DNA of 64,000 bases from CAYNND01 sp964398775. GTDB lineage: Bacteria; Patescibacteriota; Minisyncoccia; Phycocordibacterales; UBA2100. The stretch's first letter is position 1. Each line of letters begins with the position of its first letter. Positions 15,965 to 24,143 of this stretch are shown here, one piece after another. A model generated the notes under the pieces. The model ran no database searches, was not told the origin of the DNA, and saw nothing but the letters and a program-made list of their open reading frames with translations. The DNA is taken from assembly GCA_964398775.1 (NCBI GenBank), contig CAYNND010000002.1:1-64000 (forward strand). The letters are read 5' to 3'. Both the position numbers and the translations under genes were made by a program.

Positions 15965-17410
15965 GTCGGCACTTCTTCGCTCTTTTCCACGCGTAGCGTC
16001 GACTGCTCCTGTTATATACCTGCCATCAAAACATGAGCCATCAAAGTGAGCTATATCAGGATTACCTTCGTGAGCTGCTGCGTACAAATCTGTAATACTT
16101 TGATAGTAGATGGCGTCTGCTCCGAGCTCCTGTGCTATCCGCGCATCACTTTTTCTTTTACCACGTGCATCTACCGCAACAAGTTCATCTTTGGTTGCAA
16201 TGTCTATGCCATATATACTCTCCGAAACAACAGCAGGGGCTGTAGAGGCAACATAAACGGCTTTTGCTCCAGCAGCACGAACCATGGAGACAATCTCGTA
16301 CATAGTAGTACCTCTAACGATTGAATCATCAACAATAAGCACTCGCTTCCCTTTGAGCTCAAGCGGAAGTGTAGTCAATTTCCTGCGAACTTTTGAAACA
16401 CGGCTTGATTGACCACGAGTTATGAATGTGCGACCAATGTATCTATTTTTGACAAAACCCTCACGAAATGGAACCTTGAGTACTTGCGCAATCTCAATTG
16501 CTGCAGTCCGCGCTGATTCTGGAATTGGCACTACACAATCAACACGTACTTTCTTAGCTATGAGCTGCTTCCCTAGTCGCTGACCGAGGCGCATACGTGT
16601 GCGGTGCACTGAGATATCGTCAATGAGTGAGTCAGGGCGCGCAAAATATACAAACTCAAAAATACACGGTGTGTGTTCTTTTTCTTGACCAGTGGTGTAT
16701 GAAGTAATCATGCCATCAAGCGACACATGCAGGAGCTCTGCTGGCGCGACATCGCGCTCTATGGTGAACCCACCAATAGAAAAGGCTGCAGATTCCGAGG
16801 CTATCATTATGTGCGTATGTGCACCAATCTCACGAGAACCAATCACAAGTGGACGGATGCCATGCGGGTCACGAAATGCAAAAATACCGAGTCGCGTGAC
16901 AGCAAGAACGACACTGTATGCTCCTTGCGCAATTTTCATAACTTCAGTTACCGCACTATGAATATCTTCTGCAGTAACGTTATTCTTTGGCAAGAAATGC
17001 AGTATTGTATGGAGCAGTAGCTCTGAGTCTGATGTGCTCTTAAGTCGTGAGCGTTCTGTTTTTGAAAGTACACCTCTGAGGGTGTCACAATTGACGAGAT
17101 TTCCATTATGCGCAAGCGCAAATGTTGTACCTGAATGATGTGCGACAAAGGGCTGCACTTCTTTGATACTGTAGCCGCCAGCAGTTCCGTATCGCACATG
17201 ACCAATACCCGCAGCTCCAAGCAAGTTTTGCAATGAATGCGCAGAAAAAACATCATGGGCTAGACCAATCCCTCGGTAGGTGTGAATGTGCTCGCCATCA
17301 AGTGTCACGATACCTGCAGCATCTTGTCCTCGGTGCTGCAAGAGATGCAGCCCATCATATATGGTTGTTGCAGCGGGACCGGTTTCTACGACGCCTATGA
17401 TTCCGCACAT
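15953..17410 (-). CDS. purF: Amidophosphoribosyltransferase PurF
   Basis: 485 aa. Catalyses the first step of purine synthesis, PRPP plus glutamine to phosphoribosylamine. The N-terminal nucleophile is Cys2 (MCGIIGVVE, mature after Met removal); glutaminase residues include GHVRYGTAG and HNGNLVN. The phosphoribosyltransferase domain has the PRPP loop RVLIVDDSIVRGTT. FRDPHGIRPLVIG is also diagnostic. The last 20 or so residues (ATRGKERRSADSPR) form an unconserved tail. It is divergent from purD, the next pathway step; no other pur genes occur in the window. Confidence 0.96.
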   Translation of the reverse strand: MCGIIGVVETGPAATTIYDGLHLLQHRGQDAAGIVTLDGEHIHTYRGIGLAHDVFSAHSLQNLLGAAGIGHVRYGTAGGYSIKEVQPFVAHHSGTTFALAHNGNLVNCDTLRGVLSKTERSRLKSTSDSELLLHTILHFLPKNNVTAEDIHSAVTEVMKIAQGAYSVVLAVTRLGIFAFRDPHGIRPLVIGSREIGAHTHIMIASESAAFSIGGFTIERDVAPAELLHVSLDGMITSYTTGQEKEHTPCIFEFVYFARPDSLIDDISVHRTRMRLGQRLGKQLIAKKVRVDCVVPIPESARTAAIEIAQVLKVPFREGFVKNRYIGRTFITRGQSSRVSKVRRKLTTLPLELKGKRVLIVDDSIVRGTTMYEIVSMVRAAGAKAVYVASTAPAVVSESIYGIDIATKDELVAVDARGKRKSDARIAQELGADAIYYQSITDLYAAAHEGNPDIAHFDGSCFDGRYITGAVDATRGKERRSADSPR

Positions 17411-17486
17411 GGTTGTGTTCTAAGGAGTAACTGTACCACAGCACGCTCGGAGAGCAACCGTACTTGTATTCTGATGGATTGAGCGG

Positions 17487-17492
17487 TAGCGT
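17487..17492 (+). promoter_or_regulatory. Possible -10 box (TAGCGT) of purD
   Basis: TAGCGT ends 5 nt before the purD ATG; a weak match placed like the others. Confidence 0.35.
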
Positions 17493-17497
17493 AGTGT

Positions 17498-18775
17498 ATG
17501 GAAAAACATAAAGTACTCCTTATTGGTAGTGGTGGTCGAGAATGTGCACTTGCGTGGAAAATTGCACAATCTCCTCTCTTGAAACAATTGTTTATTGCAC
17601 CAGGAAATGCAGGGACTAGTGCATACGGAACAAACATTGCAATACCCGCAACTGATATTGAAAAGCTTTGTGACTTTGCTGTAACTGAAAAAATTACTTT
17701 TGTTCTTGTTGGACCAGATGATCCGCTCGCCCTTGGAATAGTTGATGCATTTCGTGCGCTTACTATTCCTGTCTTCGGGCCCACTCAAGCTGCTGCGCAA
17801 CTTGAATGGTCAAAGGCATTTGCGAAAGAAGTAATGACCGATGCTCATGTTCCTACCGCTGCGTACGCAACATGTACCTCATATGACGAGGCGCGCGCAT
17901 ACTGCGAGTCACAGACACTACCCCTTGTTATCAAAGCAAGTGGTCTTGCACTTGGTAAAGGTGTCTACATCTGCACAACGCGCGAAGAAGTCACGGAAGC
18001 ACTCACTGAAATTATGGTGAGCCGAGTGCACAAAGACGCTGGTGACACTGTTGTCATAGAGCAGTTCATCACAGGCAGAGAAATATCAGCACACGCCATA
18101 ACTGACGGAGTAACGACTCACATCTTCCCTGCTGCTCAAGACCATAAGCGGGTCGGTGAAAACAACACAGGGAAAAATACTGGTGGCATGGGCACTATCG
18201 CACCACTTCCTTGGTTGCAAGCTACCACCATAGAACAGATTAAGACTCATGTGATTGACGCAACACTTACATGCATGGACGCACGAGGCACTCGCTTTAC
18301 AGGATGCATCTTTCCCGGCCTTATGGTTGCAACTGACGGCCCCTATACTCTTGAATTTAATGCTCGATTTGGTGACCCCGAAACTCAGGTGTACATGAGA
18401 CTTTTAGAAAGTGATGTGCTTGAACTGCTCTATGCTTGTGCAACTGGACAACTTGCCACAATTATCCCACGGTGGAGTGCACAGTACGCCGCAAATATAG
18501 TTATCGCATCAGGTGGTTATCCAGATGCCTATGAAAAAGGAAAGGTAGTAACGGGAATTGATGCTGCTGAACGCATTCCCGGAGTTGTTGTATTTCATGC
18601 AGGCACTGCTGTAAAAGATGGCGCACTTGTAACAAATGGCGGACGCGTACTCGGTGTTTCAGCAACAGGAGCGACACTCCAAGAAGCCCTTGCACGAGCA
18701 TACCAAGGTGTCTCATGTATCTCTTTTGATGGTATGTATTACCGAAAGGATATTGGGCAGCAATCGCTGATATAA
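17498..18775 (+). CDS. purD: Phosphoribosylamine-glycine ligase PurD
   Basis: 425 aa ATP-grasp enzyme for the second step of purine synthesis. VLLIGSGGRECALAWKIAQ is the GARS N-terminal signature; LVIKASGLALGKGVYIC is the ATP-grasp lysine region; NTGGMGTIAPLPW and EFNARFGDPETQ are the substrate and metal motifs. Length is normal. Divergent from purF, and followed after 1 nt by a terminator hairpin shared with a tiny Cys-rich gene. Confidence 0.96.
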   Translation: MEKHKVLLIGSGGRECALAWKIAQSPLLKQLFIAPGNAGTSAYGTNIAIPATDIEKLCDFAVTEKITFVLVGPDDPLALGIVDAFRALTIPVFGPTQAAAQLEWSKAFAKEVMTDAHVPTAAYATCTSYDEARAYCESQTLPLVIKASGLALGKGVYICTTREEVTEALTEIMVSRVHKDAGDTVVIEQFITGREISAHAITDGVTTHIFPAAQDHKRVGENNTGKNTGGMGTIAPLPWLQATTIEQIKTHVIDATLTCMDARGTRFTGCIFPGLMVATDGPYTLEFNARFGDPETQVYMRLLESDVLELLYACATGQLATIIPRWSAQYAANIVIASGGYPDAYEKGKVVTGIDAAERIPGVVVFHAGTAVKDGALVTNGGRVLGVSATGATLQEALARAYQGVSCISFDGMYYRKDIGQQSLI

Positions 18776-18776
18776 C

Positions 18777-18804
18777 AAAAGGCACCTTGCGGTGCCCTTC
18801 TCTT
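18777..18804. terminator. Bidirectional intrinsic terminator
   Basis: GGCACC-TTGC-GGTGCC stem-loop (18781-18796) with AAAA on the left and CTTCTCTT on the right. It lies between the stops of purD (+) and the Cys-rich peptide gene (-) and can end transcription of both. Confidence 0.8.
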
Positions 18805-18883
18805 ACTTCGTTTCAGCGCAATTCTCGCATGGGCATGCGGCGACTTTTTCAGCGCCACAATCACAACATTTTCCTCCACACAT
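18803..18883 (-). CDS. 26-aa cysteine-rich peptide, possible metal-binding microprotein
   Basis: The ORF begins MCGGKCCDCG and ends CENCAETK. Seven of 26 residues are Cys, in two clusters: C2, C6, C7, C9 and C17, C19, C22. The C-x3-CC-x-C and C-x-C-x2-C spacing resembles metallothioneins or small Zn/Cu-binding peptides. A TAACTAT sequence lies 7 nt before the ATG and the purD terminator lies just past the stop, so the unit is complete. An in-frame ATG at 18910 would add nine hydrophobic residues (MVISITIPT). No family recognised; metal binding is inferred from composition only. Confidence 0.6.
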   Translation of the reverse strand: MCGGKCCDCGAEKVAACPCENCAETK

Positions 18884-19002
18884 AGTAGGGATAGTTATGC
18901 TGATAACCATGTACAGTAAAGCACATCTTTACAGAAGTCGCATGGTGTTGTGTGGATGAAAAAAGCAACACACATCCACTTGCTCAGAGTGCTTTCCATG
19001 CG

Positions 19003-19008
19003 TATGCT
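19003..19008 (+). promoter_or_regulatory. -10 box (TATGCT) of carAB
   Basis: TATGCT ends 8 nt before the ATG at 19017. It overlaps the possible TTG start at 19008, which argues against that start. Confidence 0.5.
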
Positions 19009-19016
19009 TGTCGTTG

Positions 19017-20102
19017 ATGAAAAAAGAAACCGAGCGAGTATTAACACTACAAGACGGTTCAGTCTGGAAGGGAGAAGCATTTGGATATGTTGGTACGGCC
19101 TCAGGTGAGGTCGTTTTTAATACTGGCATGACTGGATACCCAGAAACACTGACTGACCCGTCATACCAAGGGCAAATACTTATTGAAACGTATCCTCTTG
19201 TCGGAAACTACGGCGTTCCAAGTGACGCAGCAGAACATGGACTATCCAAGTACTTTGAATCAGACGCTATTCATATCAGAGGTCTTGTTGTGACTCATTA
19301 CAGTGAGCACTACTCACACCATGAAGCGACACGTTCACTTGATGCCTGGATGAAAGAACATAAGATTCCGGGGATAACCGGTGTGGACACTCGAGCGCTT
19401 ACTAAGCACATTCGAACTCATGGTGTGATGCGAGGAAGCATCGCGGCAACAAAGCATGCGCACCCTCGTGAGATACCTGACCCAAACGAACACAATCTCA
19501 TCGCTGAAGTATCTCCTAAAACACTACGAACATACGCCCCGACCAGTTCACCACTGCACAAGCGAGTAGTGCTGGTAGATTGTGGCGCAAAAAATAACAT
19601 CATTCGCTCACTCACCAGTCGAGGCGTAGAGGTGCTGCGAGTGCCGTGGGACTATAATTTTCTAGACGAGCATTACGATGGCATTTTGCTCTCCAACGGG
19701 CCAGGTGACCCGACACAAGCAGTCGCAACAATCGAGCATGTGCGCGCTGCACTCTCTGACGATAGACCTATCTTTGGGATATGCTTGGGTAACCAGATAC
19801 TTTCTCTCGCAGCCGGAGCGACGACGTACAAGCTCCCTTTTGGTCACAGAAGTCATAACCAACCGTGCATCAATACACAAACAGGCCGCTGCTATATCAC
19901 ATCACAAAATCATGGATATGCAGTGAACACAAAAACACTTCCGAAGGGATGGAAGGAATGGTTTGTGAATGCAAATGACAGCACAAACGAAGGGGTGCGA
20001 CACGAGCGAAAGCCATTCTTCTCAGTCCAGTTTCATCCAGAGGCAAGCGCAGGACCGACCGATACTGCATTTTTATTTGATGAATTTATACGCACACTAT
20101 GA
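19017..20102 (+). CDS. carA: Carbamoyl-phosphate synthase small subunit
   Basis: 361 aa. The glutaminase subunit supplies ammonia to CarB. The N-terminal CPSase domain has GEVVFNTGMTGYPETLTDPS; the class I GATase domain has LLSNGPGDP, the nucleophile elbow FGICLGNQIL (Cys) and the His-Glu pair in VQFHPEAS. The usual Lys of GHRGANQP is replaced: the motif reads GHRSHNQPC. The ATG at 19017 is preferred to the TTG at 19008 because of the promoter spacing. Its TGA overlaps the carB ATG (ATGA), so translation is coupled. Confidence 0.95.
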   Translation: MKKETERVLTLQDGSVWKGEAFGYVGTASGEVVFNTGMTGYPETLTDPSYQGQILIETYPLVGNYGVPSDAAEHGLSKYFESDAIHIRGLVVTHYSEHYSHHEATRSLDAWMKEHKIPGITGVDTRALTKHIRTHGVMRGSIAATKHAHPREIPDPNEHNLIAEVSPKTLRTYAPTSSPLHKRVVLVDCGAKNNIIRSLTSRGVEVLRVPWDYNFLDEHYDGILLSNGPGDPTQAVATIEHVRAALSDDRPIFGICLGNQILSLAAGATTYKLPFGHRSHNQPCINTQTGRCYITSQNHGYAVNTKTLPKGWKEWFVNANDSTNEGVRHERKPFFSVQFHPEASAGPTDTAFLFDEFIRTL

Positions 20103-23100
20103 CCCCTCAAAAAAAGACAGAGCGACGCATGCCTCGATGCATTCTCCTCCTTGGCTCAGGTGGTCTGAAAATAGGGCAAGCAGGCGAATTTGACTACTCG
20201 GGTTCTCAGGCTATTAAGGCATTCAAAGAAGAAGGGATTCGCGTCGTACTAGTCAATCCAAACATCGCAACGATACAAACTGAAGAAGGACTTGCAGACA
20301 GAGTGTATTTCCTCCCCGTGACACCCGCTCATGTCACGCAGATTATTGAGAAGGAGCGGCCAGATGCTATTGCACTTTCCTTCGGCGGACAAACAGCACT
20401 AAACTGTGGCGTTGCGCTCTATCATGATGGGACTCTCAAGAAGTATGGAGTATCGGTACTCGGGACACCAGTGCCAGTTATTGAAGACACCGAAGACAGA
20501 AAACTCTTCACCGATAGACTCAACGAAATACATGTTGACTCGCCGAAAAGCATTGCCGCAGAGAACCTAGATGACGCAAAAAAAGCAGCTCGCACTATCG
20601 GATATCCAGTCATGATACGAGCAGCATTTGCACTCGGTGGGCGCGGAAGTGGCATCTGCAAAAGCGAAGCAGAACTCAACACACGCGTACCGGAACTTTT
20701 CGCATCATCACCTCAGGTTTTGGTTGAAGAATGGCTTGGAGGATGGAAAGAAATTGAATACGAAGTGGTGCGGGACAAAGCAGACAATTGCATCACCATC
20801 TGCAATATGGAAAATATCGACCCGCTTGGTATTCATACCGGCGAAAGTATTGTTGTCGCCCCATCTCAAACACTGAACAACGCTGAGTACCACATGCTCC
20901 GAGAGGTTGCGATAAAAACAATACGTCACCTTGGAATCATTGGTGAGTGTAATATCCAATATGCACTTGACCCACACTCACGTGAATACCGTGTCATCGA
21001 AGTGAATGCTCGCCTTTCCAGAAGTTCGGCACTTGCCTCGAAGGCAACTGGCTACCCTCTTGCCTATGTTGCTGCGAAGCTCATCCTCGGATACACACTT
21101 ACCGAATTGAAAAACAAAGTCACCGGAGTAACTACAGCATGCTTTGAGCCAGCGCTTGACTATTGCGTCATCAAGATGCCACGCTGGGACCTACAAAAAT
21201 TTAAGGAGTCGGAGCGCAAGATTGGATCAGAAATGAAGTCAGTCGGAGAAGTGATGGGCATCGGGCGGACCTTTACCGAAGCGCTTCACAAGTGTATTCG
21301 CATGGTAGACGTCGGTAGTAATTCACTCCTCGATGACCCCGACACATCGGGCATGACACTCACGGAACGTCTTGATGTGGCGACTGATACAAGAATATTT
21401 GCAGTCGCAACTGCACTCTCACAAAAAATGTCTGTTGAAGCACTCCACACCAAGACCCGCATCGACAGATATTTCCTAAACGAAATTAAAAGCATTGTTG
21501 ATTGTGCACAAGAACTTAAAAAGACTAAAACCCTCACAAGTGCTGTACTCAAAAAAGCAAAGCAGCTTGGTTTTGACGATATATCCATTGCGCGATTTAC
21601 AAAAAAGACCCCAGACGCGATTCGCGCACAGCGCATTAAGCTTGGCATCACGCCATTTGCAAAAGCTATCGATACACTTGCTGGTGAATTCCCCGCACAT
21701 ACTGAGTATCTCTACACGACATACCACGGTATCGAGCATGATGTACAGCCGCTGAAACAGTCGGAAAAGCCTGTGCTTGTCCTCGGTTCAGGAACATACC
21801 GCATCGGCAGCAGCGTTGAGTTTGACTGGTGCTGCGTCAACGCTGTTCAAACCGTCCGCGATACGGGACGTAAGGCAATCATGCTCAACAGTAACCCAGA
21901 AACAGTTTCGACTGATTATGACATGTGTGACCGACTCTACTTTGACGAACTCTCCCTTGAGCGAGTACTTGATATCTATGACTTTGAGCATCCTCGTGGT
22001 GTCATCGTTTCCATGGGAGGGCAAACGCCGAATAGACTCGCGCTACCACTCGCACAAAGAAATGTCCGCATCTTGGGTACAACACCTGAAGATATCGATA
22101 AAGCAGAGGATAGAAATAAATTTTCTAAACTACTCGATGCTCACAACATTGCACAACCCCAATGGGAGGCATTGACTAGTCTGTCAAACGCGAAAAAGTT
22201 TGCAGACAGGGTCGGCTATCCGGTCTTGGTGCGACCAAGTTATGTACTCTCTGGAGCAGCTATGAATGTAGTATGGGACGAAGCAGCGCTTGAGCAATTT
22301 CTTAAAGACGCGGCGGCAGTCTCGAAAGAGCACCCTGTTGTAATGACAAAGTTCATTACACCAGCAAAAGAGATTGAGATTGATGCGGTTGCCGACCACG
22401 GCGCAATCATCGCCTATGCAATTGGTGAACATATTGAAAACGCAGGAGTACACTCAGGAGATGCAACAATTGTGCTTCCTGCTCAATCTCTCTATGTTGG
22501 AACTATTCGCACGGTAAAGCATATTGCACGAGATATCGCAAAAGCATTGAACATTACTGGACCGTTCAACATCCAGTTCCTCGCCCATGACAATAAAGTA
22601 CAAGTCATCGAATGTAATGTCCGTGCTTCAAGAAGTTTTCCATTCTGCTCAAAAATATTCCGCACAAACTTTGTTCGGCTTGCAACGCGCGCTATGCTAG
22701 GTGAATCAGTTGAAACCGTCCAGAAATCACTCTTTGATGTTGATTTTGTCGGAGTAAAAGCTGCACAGTTTAGTTTTGGTCGCCTCAAAGGTGCTGACCC
22801 GAGACTAGGAGTTGAGATGGCATCAACTGGAGAAGTCGCAACCCTTGGAACCACTGTGGATGACGCTCTGGTGCACGCACTCACAGCCGTCGATATACCT
22901 CCCCCACAAAAAGGCATCCTTATTTCCTTGGGGACACCTGAGTCGAAAGGGAGGTTTTTGAAGCGAATCGACATCCTGAAATCAATCGGCCTACCAATCT
23001 ATGCTACTGCAGGAACTGCGGAAATCCTCAAACAAGAGTACACAGGCATTCATGCAGTCACATTTGCCCAGGCACAGAAACTATTAGGCGAACGCTCAGT

Positions 23101-23290
23101 CGACTTACTCATAAATACCCCATCCCACACAAGCTACTCAGAACGGCAACACACTGAAGGTAAGGTATTGCGACGTCTTGCGAGTGATAGAAATATTCCA
23201 CTCATTACAAACGGTGAGCTTGGGGAGCGATATCTTGAAGCGCTCGATGCATATAGCTCCCCAGCTCCCCGCGCATGGGACGAATACTAA
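20099..23290 (+). CDS. carB: Carbamoyl-phosphate synthase large subunit
   Basis: 1063 aa, full length. Two homologous ATP-grasp halves: the first with LGSGGLKIGQAGEFDYSGSQ and AFALGGRGSGI, the second with LGSGTYRIGSSVEFDWCCV and SYVLSGAAMNVVW. EVNARLSRSSALASKATGYP and ECNVRASRSFPFCSK are the paired metal/ATP-binding signatures. The C-terminal MGS-like allosteric domain (about 930-1063) includes IYATAGTAEIL and NTPSHTSYS. Makes carbamoyl phosphate for pyrimidines, and possibly for arginine, but no arg genes are present here. Confidence 0.96.
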   Translation: MTPQKKTERRMPRCILLLGSGGLKIGQAGEFDYSGSQAIKAFKEEGIRVVLVNPNIATIQTEEGLADRVYFLPVTPAHVTQIIEKERPDAIALSFGGQTALNCGVALYHDGTLKKYGVSVLGTPVPVIEDTEDRKLFTDRLNEIHVDSPKSIAAENLDDAKKAARTIGYPVMIRAAFALGGRGSGICKSEAELNTRVPELFASSPQVLVEEWLGGWKEIEYEVVRDKADNCITICNMENIDPLGIHTGESIVVAPSQTLNNAEYHMLREVAIKTIRHLGIIGECNIQYALDPHSREYRVIEVNARLSRSSALASKATGYPLAYVAAKLILGYTLTELKNKVTGVTTACFEPALDYCVIKMPRWDLQKFKESERKIGSEMKSVGEVMGIGRTFTEALHKCIRMVDVGSNSLLDDPDTSGMTLTERLDVATDTRIFAVATALSQKMSVEALHTKTRIDRYFLNEIKSIVDCAQELKKTKTLTSAVLKKAKQLGFDDISIARFTKKTPDAIRAQRIKLGITPFAKAIDTLAGEFPAHTEYLYTTYHGIEHDVQPLKQSEKPVLVLGSGTYRIGSSVEFDWCCVNAVQTVRDTGRKAIMLNSNPETVSTDYDMCDRLYFDELSLERVLDIYDFEHPRGVIVSMGGQTPNRLALPLAQRNVRILGTTPEDIDKAEDRNKFSKLLDAHNIAQPQWEALTSLSNAKKFADRVGYPVLVRPSYVLSGAAMNVVWDEAALEQFLKDAAAVSKEHPVVMTKFITPAKEIEIDAVADHGAIIAYAIGEHIENAGVHSGDATIVLPAQSLYVGTIRTVKHIARDIAKALNITGPFNIQFLAHDNKVQVIECNVRASRSFPFCSKIFRTNFVRLATRAMLGESVETVQKSLFDVDFVGVKAAQFSFGRLKGADPRLGVEMASTGEVATLGTTVDDALVHALTAVDIPPPQKGILISLGTPESKGRFLKRIDILKSIGLPIYATAGTAEILKQEYTGIHAVTFAQAQKLLGERSVDLLINTPSHTSYSERQHTEGKVLRRLASDRNIPLITNGELGERYLEALDAYSSPAPRAWDEY

Positions 23291-23326
23291 TACACTTGTC
23301 CACTCTTGCAGAAAAATGCCCTATGG

Positions 23327-23332
23327 TATACT
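23327..23332 (+). promoter_or_regulatory. Extended -10 box (TGGTATACT) of the DsbA-like gene
   Basis: TATACT preceded by TGG. Here the ATG is 29 nt downstream, so this is one of the few transcripts predicted to have a real short leader. Confidence 0.5.
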
Positions 23333-23361
23333 GCACGAACTTAACAGTAATGTAACGTTTT

Positions 23362-24090
23362 ATGTCAGAAGGAACACATACACAACAGCAATCACCATAT
23401 GCAATACCTGCGGCAATTGTAATTGCAGGAGCACTTATCGCAGGTGCGCTCTTTTTCGCCCAGCCACGTCAAGCGGCACCACAGATAGCAGATGGACAAA
23501 ATCCACAGCAAGCAGGCCCACAAATTACTGACCAGGTAGTCAAAGGTATCCAGGCAGATGATAATGTGATGGGTAATCGCGATGCAAAAGTAGTCATCGT
23601 TGAGTTCTCTGACGCTGAATGCCCATTCTGTAAAATGTTCCATGACACCATGAATCGCATCATGAGTGAATACAAAGACTCCGGAAATGTAGCATGGGTA
23701 TATCGACATTATCCACTTCCACAACTTCACCAGAAAGCAACGAAGGAAGCAGTTGCTATCGAGTGCGCATCAAAGCTTGGCGGACAAGACGCATTCTGGA
23801 AGTTCACAAACAACCTATATGACATCACACCATCAAACGATGGACTCAATCATGCTGAGCTCCCAAACATGGCAGTAAAGGCTGGGGTTGATAAAGGTGC
23901 ATTTGAAAAGTGTCTTAAGAACGACGAAACGATGCCACGCGTTCAACGTGACATTGATGAAGGACAGGCACTCGGTATCGGCGGTACCCCACAGAGTTAT
24001 GTTGTCGCAAATGGCAAACAAATCTCAATCGAGGGCGCGCAACGCTACGAGACTGTGAAGCAGTACATTGAACAAGCACTTGCTGAATAA
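23362..24090 (+). CDS. Membrane-anchored DsbA-like thiol oxidoreductase
   Basis: 242 aa. An N-terminal transmembrane segment (about 13-33) is followed by a polar linker and a thioredoxin-fold domain of the DsbA/BdbD type (PF13462). The active site is CPFC in SDAECPFCKMFHDTM, and the cis-Pro loop is GIGGTPQSYVV. It probably introduces or reshuffles disulfides in exported proteins. The window contains clear clients: the two large Cys-rich secreted proteins and the Tyr-rich secreted protein. Monocistronic, ended by a terminator. Confidence 0.92.
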   Translation: MSEGTHTQQQSPYAIPAAIVIAGALIAGALFFAQPRQAAPQIADGQNPQQAGPQITDQVVKGIQADDNVMGNRDAKVVIVEFSDAECPFCKMFHDTMNRIMSEYKDSGNVAWVYRHYPLPQLHQKATKEAVAIECASKLGGQDAFWKFTNNLYDITPSNDGLNHAELPNMAVKAGVDKGAFEKCLKNDETMPRVQRDIDEGQALGIGGTPQSYVVANGKQISIEGAQRYETVKQYIEQALAE

Positions 24091-24109
24091 GGTATACGTA
24101 CCCAACAAC

Positions 24110-24132
24110 AAAAGCCCCTTTCGGGGCTTTTG
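24110..24132. terminator. Bidirectional intrinsic terminator
   Basis: AAAAGCCCC-TTT-CGGGGCTTTT hairpin between the convergent DsbA-like and helicase-nuclease genes; T-run on both strands. Confidence 0.88.
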
Positions 24133-24143
24133 TTTTGAGGAAA

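Noticed and set aside
22492..22974. 160-codon minus-strand frame
   Set aside because: Antisense to the second half of carB; only a shadow of its codon pattern.
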